From Datnioides undecimradiatus (taxonomy: Eukaryota > Chordata > Actinopteri > Lobotiformes > Datnioididae), in assembly GCA_008933995.1 (NCBI GenBank), contig WARS01000013.1, positions 15,069,806 through 15,133,805 of the forward strand: DNA of 64,000 bases, read 5' to 3'. The position numbers and the translations under genes are program-made. Below the pieces are notes generated by a model. That model worked only from the letters and a program-made list of their open reading frames with translations, was not told where the DNA came from and did not search any database. Of the stretch, positions 12,633 through 27,600 are shown piece after piece. Numbering within the stretch: position 1 is the first letter of the stretch; the number at the start of each line of letters is the position of its first letter.

Positions 12633-15600
12633 ATGTCGGAAAGGCCCGAGGATGACGTCAGGGGGGAGCAGCGCCGAGCGGCCAGGCAGCAGCTGAAGCA
12701 GCAGCAGATCCAGCGGGGAGAAGGCTCCACAGCAATGGCGACTGTTGCGGAGCGGAGATCATTGCCTAGTCCAGAAATAATGCTGGGACAGCCTTGGAGC
12801 AACTGGGTCGACGCCGCCAAACTCCACGGCAACGACGGTGAGTTCCCCAGCGTCCCGAATGTGCGCGAGGAAGCGAGGTGGAGCGCGACAGTTTGCCAGT
12901 CCTGTCCTTTTTTTGGCCGATTGCATGCAGTTTTTGGTGGAATATGAAGAAACGCTACTGGTAGCAACGGCACGAGCAGGCAAGCAAGTGCAACTATTTA
13001 TTTGTCTCTGTGTCGGATCGCCTCGTTTTCAGGTGCTGAATCGGAGGAAAGTTTCAAAGACTTCGGGAAAAATCGAGAAGCCATGCGTTTGTGCAGAGAA
13101 GGTGAGTGTGTTTTTTCCTCTGTAGGGCCAAAGGTGTATTTTGGTTCTGGAGGTTTGCACACATACACACACAGATAGATTGAAATACTTTACACGCGTC
13201 GTATGACAAAAATGTAAACCCTGCTGCAAATCATGCGCATCGTGAATGTAGTCGACAACCGGATATAAGTGAAACATGTGTCTCTTATTCTTGTGGTAGT
13301 TGACATTTGCATCTGCCTCCTAAAATAACTTAACAGTTATCAACTTAGACAGCAGTTGTATATAGGTCCAGACATGGTAATTACAATGTCACATTCTGTT
13401 TGGAGCATGCATTTAATGGACCTGATTTTTAAGCATCCAGATTTCTGCCATTGTACGTAAACCCTCAATAACATCATGTCTCCCATTATCCAAAGAGAGC
13501 AGCAAGGTTTGTTTACTGAGCAGTTTTTAGGTAGCAAAAATTGTGAAAGATGATTAGTAGAAACTAGGGTAATTTCTCTGAAGAGGACCACAAATGAAAA
13601 TGTTACAGTTCAAACAGCGGTTGGGACTTTCTGCAAATGCCTCTTCTTAATCATTGCTTTATTAAAATAATTCAAAGTAACAGTATGGTTTACCTCTATT
13701 TCAATGTGTGGTTTTAGCACAAAATAAGACCAACAGTAGTGTTGATTAAATATTGTTTATATTTAATTGATTACGGTGATGGAGTTGATCACAGTGCTTA
13801 ATTTAAGATTTTTTATGTTTAAAGTACTGGCCCACCAATCAGCATGGCATATAAATTTAAATTAAATAAAACTCTTAAGGTCTGCCATCACAATGGATAA
13901 AAAAAAAAAACCCTAATATTCTAATAACAGACCAATAGTATGATTATATACCTGTATTTGTTTCTTACTAAAGCTGCAACATATTCTAAATCTCACTAAT
14001 GGTGTTTTTGAAAGCTGTTCAGTCATGACAGAGCTGCTGAATAAAGAGAAACGACATCATCTGACACGTGATGAAACCCATAATGTCAGAAGCACACGTC
14101 ATCTGGCTTCTGAGCCATGGAGTGATGTTTCAGAGCAGTTTGTACTTCAGTTTTTATTTTTGGAAACACCTTGATTAGCGTTAGCCAGTCCTGCTTTCAG
14201 GCCTGGATTTAGAATGAACCTCACCATGAAGGTAAATTGTTATAACACAAAAATGGCATCTTTTGTATTTACGAATCAGCTGTTGTGCACTATTTTCCAG
14301 TCTCATCAAGCGCTTAGGGTGAGCAAGTTAACAGCGTGAGTTGAAGACTAACTTGTTTATTTAACTCAAAATCAAATGAATGAATGACAGAATGAATCAG
14401 CTTTGTTCCAATACTGACACTCTGATGGTAGTCTGAAGCTCCTGTTATTTAACCAAAGATATCACGCTTTGCAAATTTTGTACATCATCTTAAGAAGAGG
14501 GTACAAGATTTCTTATTTTAAGCCATTCAGCAACACATCCCCAGCTACTTTTAATCACTTTATGGAAAGGGTATTTCTTTATCTGTTGCTAAAGGACACA
14601 TGAGCCAAGCATGTCTAATGTGACCTTGCTGTTACAGGACGGTCATCGCAGTTACTAGACATCAGACACCAAGATTAAGATACTTCCCTTTGTTTTGGCT
14701 CTATTTTGGAGCTAAGTGCAGAGAGAAAATAAATGTTCTCTGTTGTTTTCTGTTCTGAAATTCTATTTGTGGGTATAATTTGGCAGAGAAAAATGGCACT
14801 AATTAAGCAAAAACCAAACGGATCATCTTCAGACCCACAACACCATCATTAATTCTACAGCCATCAACAAAGAGATCACTGTGGTGTGAATAATTGTCAC
14901 AGAATTTGAAAGTTTTCTGAAATAGGTGATTCCTGATATAGGACACCTTTTGACACTGATGTGTGCAACATTTTGGGGGCACACGCGTTGGAATGACTGT
15001 TCCTTTTGCTTATTCATGCTGTGTAATAATGTACTTGCAGGAGATAGTGTGTGACTGAAGTTATATCACAAAGAGTACATCAGGCACACTTCACTTTGGT
15101 CACATGATTTTGGCCCTCACTTATGACATCATCAGTGTGTGTCTAGCTTTGGTGTTTTTTAATTTCCTCCCCTTTCCACATGTTACTTGACAGTGCTCTT
15201 ATCTAGTGATAGATATGCATTGGTCAACGATGTGGTTAGTGTGCATACCCTGGGACCATTGCACAATGTCCGAAGCACATTTACTCAGTGTTTTCAATGA
15301 AAGACCTTTCATGTTTCATACAAAATCTTAAAATGCTGTGGGATACATTACCTTGCATAAACTGAGGTGGTAGCTGACCTCAAGAGATGTTGTCTGCTTT
15401 GTGCTGAAGAAATGCTCTTTGGATGAGAGTATTGTATCTTCAGGTTAGGAAAACCATTTTCAGTAGAAGGGAGAGAGATAGAATGATCATTTTAAAATTC
15501 ATGGCTGTGAAGTCATTGGACGTGAAACTGGCATAGAACATGTCTCTACCATGTAGCAGCGTCTGTCAGTGACTGTTGTTTATGTCATGACTGATCAACA

Positions 15601-18600
15601 CATGCTGCTCGTGGCAGAAATGTGTGTTGAATGTTATTCTGTGTGTGCGCGTGTGTGTCTAGTAGGGGTATTACAAGTGGATGACTACACCTCTCCGCCA
15701 TGACTCACCACCAGATTCCTCCTGTGGTGTAACCACCATTCTGACACACATAGATGATTAGCTCATTGTGAAAAATGTATGGCAATTAATGACTGATGAA
15801 TTCACCCGTTTTTATACATTTTTACGTTGGTGCTGTCACAGTCAGGAAAGCTGGGAAATGTAGTGCCAGTGTCAGCCGTAGGTCAGACTCAGCCGGCATG
15901 CGTGCTGCTCAGAGGCAGCCAGAGCTGCTACTATTCCACATAGATCATTCATCACTGCCATGGATGAGGATGCTGAAATTAACTGGACTCTCGTTCTCTT
16001 CCTCTGTCTAGTGTTCACAGGCTCTCCTCCTCCTCCTCCAGCTCAGGTCCTCTGCTCACTCTCTCTTTGTCTCGCTGACGCCTCAGCTCGCTTCTCTGCT
16101 TTCTTTTCTCGCTGTGTTTTTTTCTCCATCATGCTCCCTTCTTGGCTTTGGTCAGTTGTTCTGTCTCTTCTTTCTCTTCCACCGTGACTTCCTCTCGCTC
16201 TCTCTTTCATCTCCTACGTGAACAAGAAGAAAATGGAGATTGAGAACAGGGCAAACACAGTGGCGATAGACCACATTTCAAGTCAGGCCATTTTAGTGGC
16301 ACGGTTCAGTCGGTGCCAGAGCGTTGAATGCAGAGAGGCAAGGCGATCTAGTCGAGGTGCTGTTATAGTTGAGCAACCCGTTTGGAGAATGCTCCAAGTG
16401 AACAACAGCAGCAGTTTGGGAATGAGTCCCGTTTGACCTTGCTATTGATCCAGCAAGGAAATGTGGTTGGCCTGTTCCAATAAAGGAGTTTAGAGAAGGT
16501 GGAGTTTTAATGGAGAATACATGGGAAGTTATTGATTTAGCAAATATGTGTGCACTCTCATTATAACTTCAATTTGCTAGTGGTACAGGAAAACGCTTCA
16601 TGGAGAGAATTGAATGAAAACAGCCATGTAGAACCAAAAGGTTGCCCAGAACTTGCAGGCCAGTTTCCAGCTCCTGCTTTAATGGCTGGTGCTTCTTCAA
16701 TGGGCTACCAGTGAGTACCATCACATTTACACGCTTGTCCTCTTAGCTGTTGTGCACAAACAACGGTCTGACTACTCTGCAGTGTGCTACCCCTACCCAC
16801 TTTCTATAAAATTGACATGCTTTTGTCCATTATTTGAAGACATTCTGCCTTTTCTCTGTGGCAGACCTTGCTGCTGTGAAGATAAGTCTTTTTCACTCCA
16901 CTGCTGTTGAAGGAGACACTCAGCAGAGTGGCTTTAGACAATTGACATGTATTAAGTAGCATCAGGCTTGTCAATTCATCCACACAAGACTGCCTCTGAT
17001 CTCCCTGAGAGAGATCCTGCCAGGTATGCCCTATTTATATGGTCTTTGCTTAATGGCCCTCATCCCTTCCAGACCCGACCACTGGTGTTTGGAGAACCCT
17101 TGACGGCGCTGGTGGAGTACGTGTTGGAGAGGGGCTTCTCTCCTCTCCTCTTGTATCCTCTTGGATCCTATCTTCTGCGCATCTTATCATAATGCCCCAG
17201 GCAATCTCTTAATTAGCCTCCTTAATTAGGTAGTTTCTGCGCCAGGGTAAATTTTGATCACATTCTGGTGAGGAGCGGCACTTCCCTCTGATTTGCCTCA
17301 GAGTGGCTTGTGAAATGTGAGGCCTGGTTCATTGTCGGGTGGCTGGAGACTCTGGAGCTGCAGACTTGCTGTTTGTGTACGTCGGCATTTATGTTGCTTG
17401 TGCTCTGTAGGATCGTGTGCCTGAAAGTTGCACTGCTCCACAGGAAAATTCCCATCTTTACATTTCTCGAAATGGAAAAAGAACCACTCAAATCAGCCAT
17501 TTCTTCTGGTTCCTTTAATTTCAGTTAATCCTAGACAGAGGCACTGTACTGCTATGCAGGTTTACTCCATTATGCCACAATGTCTTCTTGTGTTAAGCAT
17601 GAGTTGGCTTTAGGGGATGAGGTTTCAGATGAGTCCTGACTCAGGAGAATGTGACCAGCATTACTGTATTGGCACGGTTTCAAGCTTTCTGTACATTTCA
17701 CTGTGACACGTGACTTGTCATGACGGATTGTCACAAAAACCAACAACTCTCTGTTTTAACTGCTGCTACTAATTGTTGTCATGATCAGTTAATTGATCAT
17801 TTAATTTTAATTTAATACAGTAATCATTTGTAGTGGACAGATTTCAATTACGTCTCACATTTTTAAACCAGTGTCCCACAGCCCAGATTCTGGCTTCAAA
17901 GTGTTTATTTTATTTGAGCAAAAGTCCAAATCTTGAAAGATATTCAGTTTACTATCAGGTAAAAGTGGGAAAAAAAAGGTAGAAATCTTCAGAAACGAGA
18001 AGCCGGAACAAGAAAATGTTTGTCATTTTTAACTCCTACATTAAATCACTATTTTTCTTTTGATTACCTAGTGTTTTAGTGCTTGCATTTGATAGTTTTG
18101 GGGTTTTTTTTTTTAATTCCTTTCAGTCATTTAATTAAGACATGTGCAACCTGAAAGCGAGGGGAGAAGTTACACAGTAGAACTTCACAGGAAACATGAG
18201 GGGAACCCATATTTCAGATCAGTGAAAGGTCCCGCTTGATTTGAATCATCCACATTCATATGTCTCGTGCTGTGTTTGTTTATATCTTGCTGTTAATTCT
18301 ATGACGGCAGGTAACCTTTGGATTGCTGGCTCGGCCCTTTTCCTGCTTCTTATCACTAGGTCATGTTCTCTATGGTGAATGGGGACCGGCCCTTGGGAGA
18401 GATCTGTATTAGCATTTGCAGACTTTGCTCGGCAGGTTTCTTTGACTGAGCTCTACAATTAATATGTCTTTTTTAAATCTATTTGTTGTGCAGCACAATG
18501 ATGCTTTACGCACAACATTGCCAGTGTTTTTTCTTGGTACTATGCACACACAAATGCTGAGCTATTACAGTGTTTTGACAACAAATGATGGATGTTTCGA

Positions 18601-21600
18601 TGTAGTTTTACAGTGTGCTGCTAACTGGAGCACCAGGTGAATGCAGGTCTATTATATGTGCACCTGACCTGTGCCTTGTGTGGTTGATTCTTTTCCTGTT
18701 TACAGACATGCCCATATTTGGCCAGTGTCCCGCACAGGATGACTTCTACCTGGTGATGTGCAGCCACTGTGGTCAGGTAGTCAAGCCTCAAGCCTTCCAA
18801 GCACACTATGGTAAGTGTCACACATACCCAAATAAGCAATGCTTGTATTTAAAGGTATCATACATGCAAACACCATGCAGAGTTATCTATAAGAGTTTCT
18901 GAATGTCATAGATAATCCCATACAAGAGCAGGTAGAACAGTGAAAAAGAAGGAAATACCAAAGTAGTTTTCACCTATAGGCACCGTAAACCATGTTCAAG
19001 CTGATGCGTATGCTTCACACATTAACATACCATGAGGTATTACTTCTCCCTTCACCTTTGTATTCCTCCGCCACTTTTCCTTCTCTACACAGTAACCCGA
19101 GAGGCAACGCCACAGACTTTGATTTATTTATTTATTTAACTCACTGTGTCACTTGTGTGTGTTTACAATTCCCCTGTTAATATTTGATGTGGCACCCTGG
19201 ACCACGCAGTAATGTACTTTTTTAACACATATCAGATTTCGGCCTCTGTTATTATTTACGGATGTGTGCATGTTGCGTTTCAGTTTATCGGAATGCCACT
19301 GCTTGGTAGTTAAGCTTGATGACGAGTGCTTAAGTAAATGGGTGAATTATAGATCTGTGAATACAGTGACTTCATCAATGCGGATCTAGTTAAAGTTGAC
19401 AGTGGTAGTGGCGAGATCACAGACACATGCAGACACAGAAAGAAATAAGCTGTCTGCCTCCCGAGCTCATTTCCTTGAAAGGGTATGGGAGGCTGCATGT
19501 TAGACTCACACCTACCATGTCCTGTCATGTGGGGCTGTTTTGTTTAAAGTAAGATTTTATAGTAGTCTTTGTAAGTCCAGTCACTTTAAAGTCAGTTCAT
19601 ATGGCCACTGTAAAAATGTGATGGTTTCAAGTCTTATAAACATCAGTTTGTGTCCCATTCTAAACTTTCAGCATCTGCTTCAGGAATCGGTGATGTGCAT
19701 TTTTTTTCTTATAACATAAGAAACAAATGTAATGAGTTGTAGTCACCGAATTCTTCCAAGTAGCGTCCAAGTGACAGCAACTGCAGTTTTCAAGGTCGGC
19801 CACTAGAGGGAGGTATAACAGCACATGGCTCCTGCAGGAACTGCTCTTGCTACTGCACCCAAACAAAGGTCTCCTCCCCACACTGTTAAACAGTATGGGT
19901 GGTAACAAGCCTGCATAGACCAAACAGTTGCTTATGAACTGCAGCATCCAGTTGACCTGTCTAACCTGCCTGGGGATTTTGACTGAGAAGTAGCCAAACA
20001 CGCTGCAAGGAATTACATTGCCTAAGAAGGAAAACAGCACTGACAAGATCTCAGCAGGTGGCCACGGTACATTTTAACAGGGTTGTGCTGTGAACGCACA
20101 ATTTGATACATGGAGTGTGAGCATTTAAAATGAACAGTGGTTTACGATGGTTTAAAGCTTTTAATAGCCATTTGTTTCTTCAGCCGCATATGGATGATTC
20201 ATGTAGAGTGTTAACACTAAAAAACTGTTGCTGGATGCACAACTCTGCACAACCACTTTCTCTATGAAATCAGATACCTCGCATGTAGTGGAAAAAAGAA
20301 ATAGGTAAGCAACGGTCTAGATTCCAGAGATTGATTGAGTCAGTGACCCACCAGGGTTAAATGCAAGAACTATAAACAAAAATGGAAATACTAGTTCTAA
20401 TATGGTAATAACAATGCCAGTATTAGTTTTTGTATTGAAAGCGTTGATGAAATATGTGAAAGTTTTGATACATTTGGCTGATCTGGTTGGTTGGGCTTCA
20501 TCACCACTGACTCATGGATATTTATTTTTTTCTCTGTGTGGCCCTCAAACAGGTAAAAAAAAAACAAAACCCAAAGCAAAACAACTATATCCAAGAAAAA
20601 AACAAGTATAATCTGTTTAATAATTTAAATATCTCACTGGCACACTAAGATGATGCGATGCAGCAAAGCAACTTTGTGGATGTTTTTACATAGCGTGTTA
20701 AAAAGGAATCAATCAAATTGATGTGTATCCATAATCCTGTAGGTAAAACAATCTACTTTATTTCTTCGCCACCGGTCAACACAAATCATTTAATTCATAA
20801 TTAATTAGTTAAAATAGTTAATCTAATAATCTTTATAAATTATAAAATGTCACAAAATAATAGTTCCTGAGTCTAACAGGAAATCTTCCAATGTCTCGTT
20901 CCGCCTGACTTACAGTCCAAAACTCACCGTTTTTACATTACAAGCATATAAAAGGACTCCATTTACTTACATTTCAGGCACTTGAGAATACATTTTTTAC
21001 GATTAATGACTTTAAATGATTTTTGAATTTTAATTTCCGTTGAATCACTTCATTGTTGCGGCTCCACACCAGAAGAAGTTGTCTAAATCTAAGTGGAATT
21101 CTGTGGCTAAGCTGCTATACGTAGCCATACGCAGTGGGAGCGCTCTTGCTGTGATTTTCCTCCTCCCTCTGATGTCATTATAGGAAGACCCCATGCGGTG
21201 CTAACACGGGGCAAAGAGACTGATCTCAGCACCGTCGAGATGGTCTCGATATGATTTTAGCGTGCTTCTTTGAGCCCATCTGTCTGCCGTTAGGTGTTTG
21301 TGCTTCTCGGCTGAGGCTCATCCCAGCAGGGGTGGCGCTCACCGCAGAACGGGAAGCTGCAAGCTCGGCTGCCGTTTTATGCATTCATTTATGAACTTGT
21401 CGAACAAAGACTTTCACACATCGCCTTGGCTGAGCAAACACACACAAACGCACATTTTGCATCATGCACCTTGAGATTAGATGGCAAGGAAACTAATTAT
21501 ATTGCATTATTTTTCACTAAAAGCTTTGCTCAAAGGTAATTATTGTTATGCAAATGATGGCCATGGCCAGGCTGTGGTATGGCTTGAAAATGGTTGTGGA

Positions 21601-24600
21601 GATGGTAGTAAGGCTGTCACACCAGTGCGTTGGTGTTTTTTCTCTTGCTCCCACAGCCAGGGATTTCCCTTCGCACTGAGCCAACTGTTTGACAGTGTGA
21701 AATGGGATATTAAGGCTCCTCCTGTTCCTTATGCCTGTTGTTTCCCCCCATTTTTCTTGACTCCTCTTTTATTCGTCTTCCACCGCCACTGGTGTTGCCT
21801 TCTCTTTTCTCTTTCTCAGTGTTAGTGCTGTTAGTGTCATGCTGGGTTTCTTGGTGTGAGTTCGTGTGCAGGGTGTCCTGTTGACTGGGACAGGACAAAA
21901 CAGCAGGGGAAAGAGGGAGGGAAAGAAACGCTGCTAAGAAGAGGGAGGGAAGATATCTGGAGTGTGTCGTGAATGAGTGTGTCGAGAGGGGCCCTTAGGT
22001 GAGAAGAGGGCTCTCTTAAAAGCATTTTTTTTTCTCTATCCTAAAAGGGGAAATGATAGAAAGCGTCTTTGAATGTGAAGGTGAAAAGAAAGCTCCAGTT
22101 TGATCGTGTGTGTGTTTTTCTTTTTGTACGCTGGGGGCTGAGGGAGTGGCAGCCCTGTTGTGTGCATGTGTGTCAGTATCCCCTCCACTGTTTCTGCAGC
22201 AACAAGCTTGTTTGCAGATCACCTGCTGAGACTGAGCTTTGGCCTGAGGCCCAGCTCCCAGCTACACCGTGCAGTTAGCCCAGTAGAAGGTTAGCTAACC
22301 AGGCCCGTGCCTCATCACGGTAGCTAGCTGCAGACACAGGCACTTTGTATCAAAACTTGGTAGTGCTGAGGCTGTGTCCTCTTACATTCACTTCATATTT
22401 GCTGGTGCTGGCTCCCCTTCATTCTTTGGCTGTTTTGCTCATGCACTACAGTGTTGACAACAAGAGGGTCACTTTAACCTTCACTCTCCTAAGCACATCA
22501 GTGGACACCTCCCTCTCGCTCTCTTTCTGTGCTTCTATGTCTGTCACAGTTTCTCTCTCACCACTTATGGTCAGAGTCTGTGTGACCACCCTCCATGTGG
22601 ACCAGTGTATTTTTGTTAGCAAACTGCTGCCTGGCCAAAAATGAAGTTTCAACAAACACAAAGCCTTCATGAGATTGTAGTGCTGTGTTTTTTCCCTTTG
22701 ACGATGTATTGCTGTGGCAACTGATTAACTGTATACTCTCTGATATGAGTCAATGTTGTGATGAAATGGGTTTGTGTTGTGGAACAGCAGTGGAAATGTC
22801 AATGAAATCATTTTGAGTGTGCTGTTTCATTGTCGTACGCTGTTACTAAAAATAGCAAGGGAAGTGAGCCTCCTTTGAAAACTCAAACCCATGTGGTCAT
22901 TGTGGGTGCACATGCAAGACACCCACATTTGATGATGTTTGGAAACCATGGTCAACTTAAATGTTCCTCGGAGGAGAAGATATTTAGTTTTGGATGCAAG
23001 TACTTACTGATAAACATGTTTTACTTTGTTCTATTTTTGTCTTTTCACGCACAACTTGGTATCACCCTAACCTTTTCTGCTGTCATACTGCCTTTTATCA
23101 GTTTTCACAGTAGCTGTTCTAAGAAGCTCAGGCAGGAAATGAAGCTCTTGACCTGTTGGCCAGTTCTATTTCAGGCTGAGTTGGCATGAATCACAAATGC
23201 TGCTTATTTGTTGTCGAGGTAACTTGCTCACTACTGTCAGAGGCAGATTTTTAATGTTCGTGTGTGTTTTGCCTTTTCTCCTGGCTCACAGCCCAACTAT
23301 GGCCACATTTACCCACACAGGATAGTCAGTTATAGTGTGTGACCAGAGGTTTGTGGTGCCCAGTTCTGATCATCTAATGGAGTTAAATATTTTGTTTTAA
23401 TACCAGCCTGGTTACATTGTCACTCCAGAGAGAAGACACAGTTCAGCCAGCAAGCCAGCCTCCACCTCGCCCTTCCCAGTGTCGGGCAGGAACCGGAGCA
23501 GCGGCAGTGGACTCGGGCCCGGGCTGGGCTCTGGGCCTGTAGCTGGAGTGGCGAGTGGAGGCATCCTCAGTCGACCTTCCACTGCTGGAACCAGCTTATC
23601 CTCCTCTTCAGCGTCGTCGTCGTCCTCCTCCAATCCCAAACTCCACAAACCAGCCAAAGAGAAGCTGCCAGGCATTCAGCGAAGACACCCCTTTGCACCC
23701 TTCAGGATGATCCAGCAAGACAAGATGTAAGTATACTTCTTTACACAATATTAATTACGTAATCGAGAGTCGTGACTGAGCTAAGCACCAAAAAAATCTT
23801 GGCTATTGGTAGTTTAATATGATCTCCTGTCTGTACGTTGTTACAGAGGCAAAGATTGTGAAGATAAAACAAACAAGGAGTGGACTGGTCATAAAAGACC
23901 AAACTGAATTGAAAGATGTCATTTTAGTGGCAGTTTAGGTTTCTGTTTAAAAAAAAAAACTTGGACAGTTTACTAAGAAGTTGACTTAACAGATTCTGGT
24001 TGAGAAGGTTGAGAAGATGCTTGTTTTTAATAGTATTAGTATAATAGTATAAAAGTATTCCATTAATCTCTCTGGTTTGACAAGAACATCAATATGATGA
24101 AGTATCCTAATATTTTATGTCACTGGATTAACCAATGACTTTTAAGGAAGAAACACCTTAATCTAATCCCAGGTGTGTTATATTACATAAGATAACCATT
24201 AATCAATGGTATAGTGCACTTGAAGTTCTCATCATTTTAAATTCTGATATTCACTGCGAGGGTAATTTCGATACGTCTTCAAGGGGTGCTGTCATCTATT
24301 ATCAGTAGCCACCGGTTACTGGCCAATATAGTGCAATTTTGAGCCGGACTGAAAACGGACCTTTTAATGTGGATTGTACACTATTTTGTGCTGATATGAC
24401 TATGCAAAGGTAATAATAATAGTTATGTATTCTTTATGGAACTTTGTAGTGACACCAACATATTACCATAAGCATTTTTTCTGTAATATACCAGAAAAAG
24501 CTGTTTATGTTACGGCACGTAAGGGGAACACATATATTGATATCGATATATTAAGCCAATATTGACCTTTAGAAGCAGGATGGCGATATTGACCTCCAGT

Positions 24601-27600
24601 TGAACCAGGATCTGTTTTTAGCATCTGTAACTTTTTTTGAGAGCTGTTTTTGTTTCTTTGAACTTTTTAATAAATGTTGGATCACCTCAGATTTATGTTT
24701 TGTCCTCCCAGCCCCATCCATACGTGCACATCTGTCTCCTACCATGCGATTGTCACTGGCTCCGTGTTTCTAACTCTCAGCTTCCTCCTGGCTGCCCTCT
24801 TCATCTCTGTAACCTTCTCTTCCAGCCTCACCCCGGCTGTCAAGGTGGAGAAGATTCATCTGAGGGTGGACTCGTCAGCTAAGCTGGTGCAGGCCCCATC
24901 TGCCCCCGCCACCACCTCATCCTCCAATACATCCTCCTCTAGCACCACTGTGAGCTCCAACACTACCACCATCACCACCTCCTCCTCATCATCAGCCCTT
25001 AAACCAGGCCTTAACTGTCCCTCCATACCAAAGCCTCCATTACTGGCCCCGGGTCAGATTCCCAATGGCAAGGGCCACCTCTCAGTCCTCTCAGACAAGA
25101 AGCAGGACAGCAGCAGCAGTGCCAGTAGCAGACGCCACCTAAACAAGAAAGTGACAGGTCAGTGCGAGGCAAAAATGGAGGGAAACTACTGTTACAGTTT
25201 TGTGCTGTCGGTCATTTTTGACATACAGATCTGATTCATGATTCCAGTTCAGGTTATGACATACGGTCATACGATTACTGTCATTTAAGAATAGATTTTC
25301 ATCTGAGGATAATAGTTCTACATAATACAACTTAAAGTCATGCAAGTTACCAGAGCAAGTGATATGCCACAATGTATGTAAGTAATAATCCTGCCTCCTG
25401 TGCCTTTAGAGCGGGAGTTCAATCCTGATATCCACTGTGGTGTTGTGGATATGACAGCTCGAAAACCATGCACAAGATCCCTAACATGCAAGGTAACCAC
25501 TCTTCTTTTGTTGTGTGTAGAGCTGTCAATTTTCTGCTTGTTTCTAATTTTTCTCACTGTTCCTGTAGGGAACTGTAAACCACAGGTGTTGTCAACATTT
25601 TTTAAAAGAGAGCATATTTGTGATAGCAATGTCTAAAGTATCAATAATCCTCACAGGTGTTTTCCAAAACAGACTAAGTGACATTTGACGATCAGCGTTT
25701 CTTCATGTGGTGTCAGTAGTCTCAAGTCTCCTGAAAACAGCTGGACTCAGGTTTTTACGTTATGGCCATGTGCAGCACAATAATTCTGACACTTGACCTT
25801 TCCACTGTCCCTCCAGACACATTCCTTAAGCCAGCGGAGGGCGGTGCCAGGGCGGAGGAAGCGCTTTGACACACTGCTGGCAGAGCACAAGAACAGAGCA
25901 AGGGAGCGGGAGAGGGAGAGAGAACTCCACCAACCCCATTCCCAGCAAAACCCCTCTCTCAGGGACCCACACCCCTCCTCCCACCTTGCCGCTGCCCATG
26001 ACGCCCACCAGGTCGCACATGGCAACGGCCCCGCCCCAGACGCCACTAAGCCTTTGCCCATTGGCAAGCCTAAATTTCACAGCCCTGGTCTTCCACGGTA
26101 TGTCCTGCTTCGGTCTGTCTTGTGCCATTTGTGTTGTGCGTGGTGACACAAAACCAAAGTGGCCTTTTGATCCATTTTGTGTGGCTGCCATTCAACTTTT
26201 TTATGATTATGGACAAATCACAAGTCGGGCTATCTATCTGTCCATCAGACTAAACAGCAGTCACGGAGGTGGTACCCCCGGAGACCCTGCAGTGGTCCAA
26301 GAGTCACCACATCATCCCCAAACTACCCCTGATGGGTTTTCTCGACCCTCTAGTGACGAGGGTGAGAACGAGGAGCGGGAGGACACCGCTGACAAACTGG
26401 ATTGTCACTATTCAGGTTATCACCCTCGACCGGCAGCTGTAAGTGTACTTTACTTTCACTGCTCTTTGTTCAGCCATTAACAACGTTCCTTTTTGTTACT
26501 TTCATTAAACCACGAAGGATAGTTGATATTCAGCTGATATCCTTTCTATTTCCAGTACTGTACGTTTGGAAGTCGACTGTTTGGTAGAGGATATTACTCC
26601 TTTGATCGGCGATGGGACGGAGTGCGATGTGCCCTAACCACAATGATGGACAAGCATGTCAACTCTCAAATGTGGAAGTAAGTCAGTCTATCTCAGATCT
26701 TATTATGACTGAGGGTTATAATGTCATAATAATCAGCCCTCTTGACTTAAAGGCCAGCATGCTTGCTAATGAATGATTTCTGTCCTTGTTGCAGAAAAAT
26801 CCCCTTGGCCTTGGAGAACTCCTCCTCTGTTGCACCTGCCCATAGGACAAGCACAAATTCCCACGGTAGCACGCCCTCTTCAGGCTTCCTGGGCCCACCT
26901 GCCACCTTGCCCCAGACTCCCTATAGCCAATCCTACGAGGGCAAGTCCGTGCTCTCCTATGGGACCACCTTAAATGCCCGCAGCTCCCCACAGGGCGGGG
27001 CTGAGCACCCGGCCTACGGCATTACGCAGGCCCGACAAGTGTCTTCGTCGCCGCAGATGCCTTCAGCCCACTCGTCACCATCCTCTTCTGCTTCGGCTCC
27101 TTCCCTAGCCTCAGGCCGGGCGCTCAAGTCCCGTTCCTCCAGCAGCAGCACTACCAAGTCATCATCGTCCTTCAGGCCCAAGGAGATCCCCTCCACACCT
27201 GTCATCCCCAACTCCACTGGTGGGGGGAGCAGTGGAGCCAACAGTAACAGTAGCAGCACTAGCATAGGCTCGGGGAAGAAGAGGAAGAACAGCTCTATTC
27301 TCTCTTCATCCCATGGCCCGTCTGAGTCCTCCTCCTCTAATGCCAACTACTCTTCCTCCTCCTCCTTCAAGAAGAACTGTGCAAATGTCGGCAGCTCAGG
27401 GAGCACCTACCACCACGGCTCATTAGGTCCTTCATCTTCATCGTCATTATCCTCCTCTCACAGCGGAGTCCACAGTGTGGGGCTTAACTGTGGCCCCACT
27501 GTACGAACCAACTCACTTAGCCTCAAGGCCGAGCCTTCTGGAGGTTCAGCAGGCGGCTCCTCGGGACCGCCAGCACGAGGTCCTCCCTCGGGCAGCCCGG

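Noticed and set aside
19660-20046. Minus-strand ORF of 128 codons in an atxn7 intron
   Set aside because: No recognisable domain; Cys-rich by composition only, no splice or promoter context.
24535-24600. TATTGATATCGATATATTA-type repeat remnant
   Set aside because: It resembles AT palindrome repeats seen in fish, but the match is too short and degenerate to call.
27014-27346. Minus-strand ORF of 110 codons across the Ser-rich atxn7 exon
   Set aside because: It is the antisense shadow of Ser/Gly-rich coding sequence and is low-complexity (E/D/L-rich).
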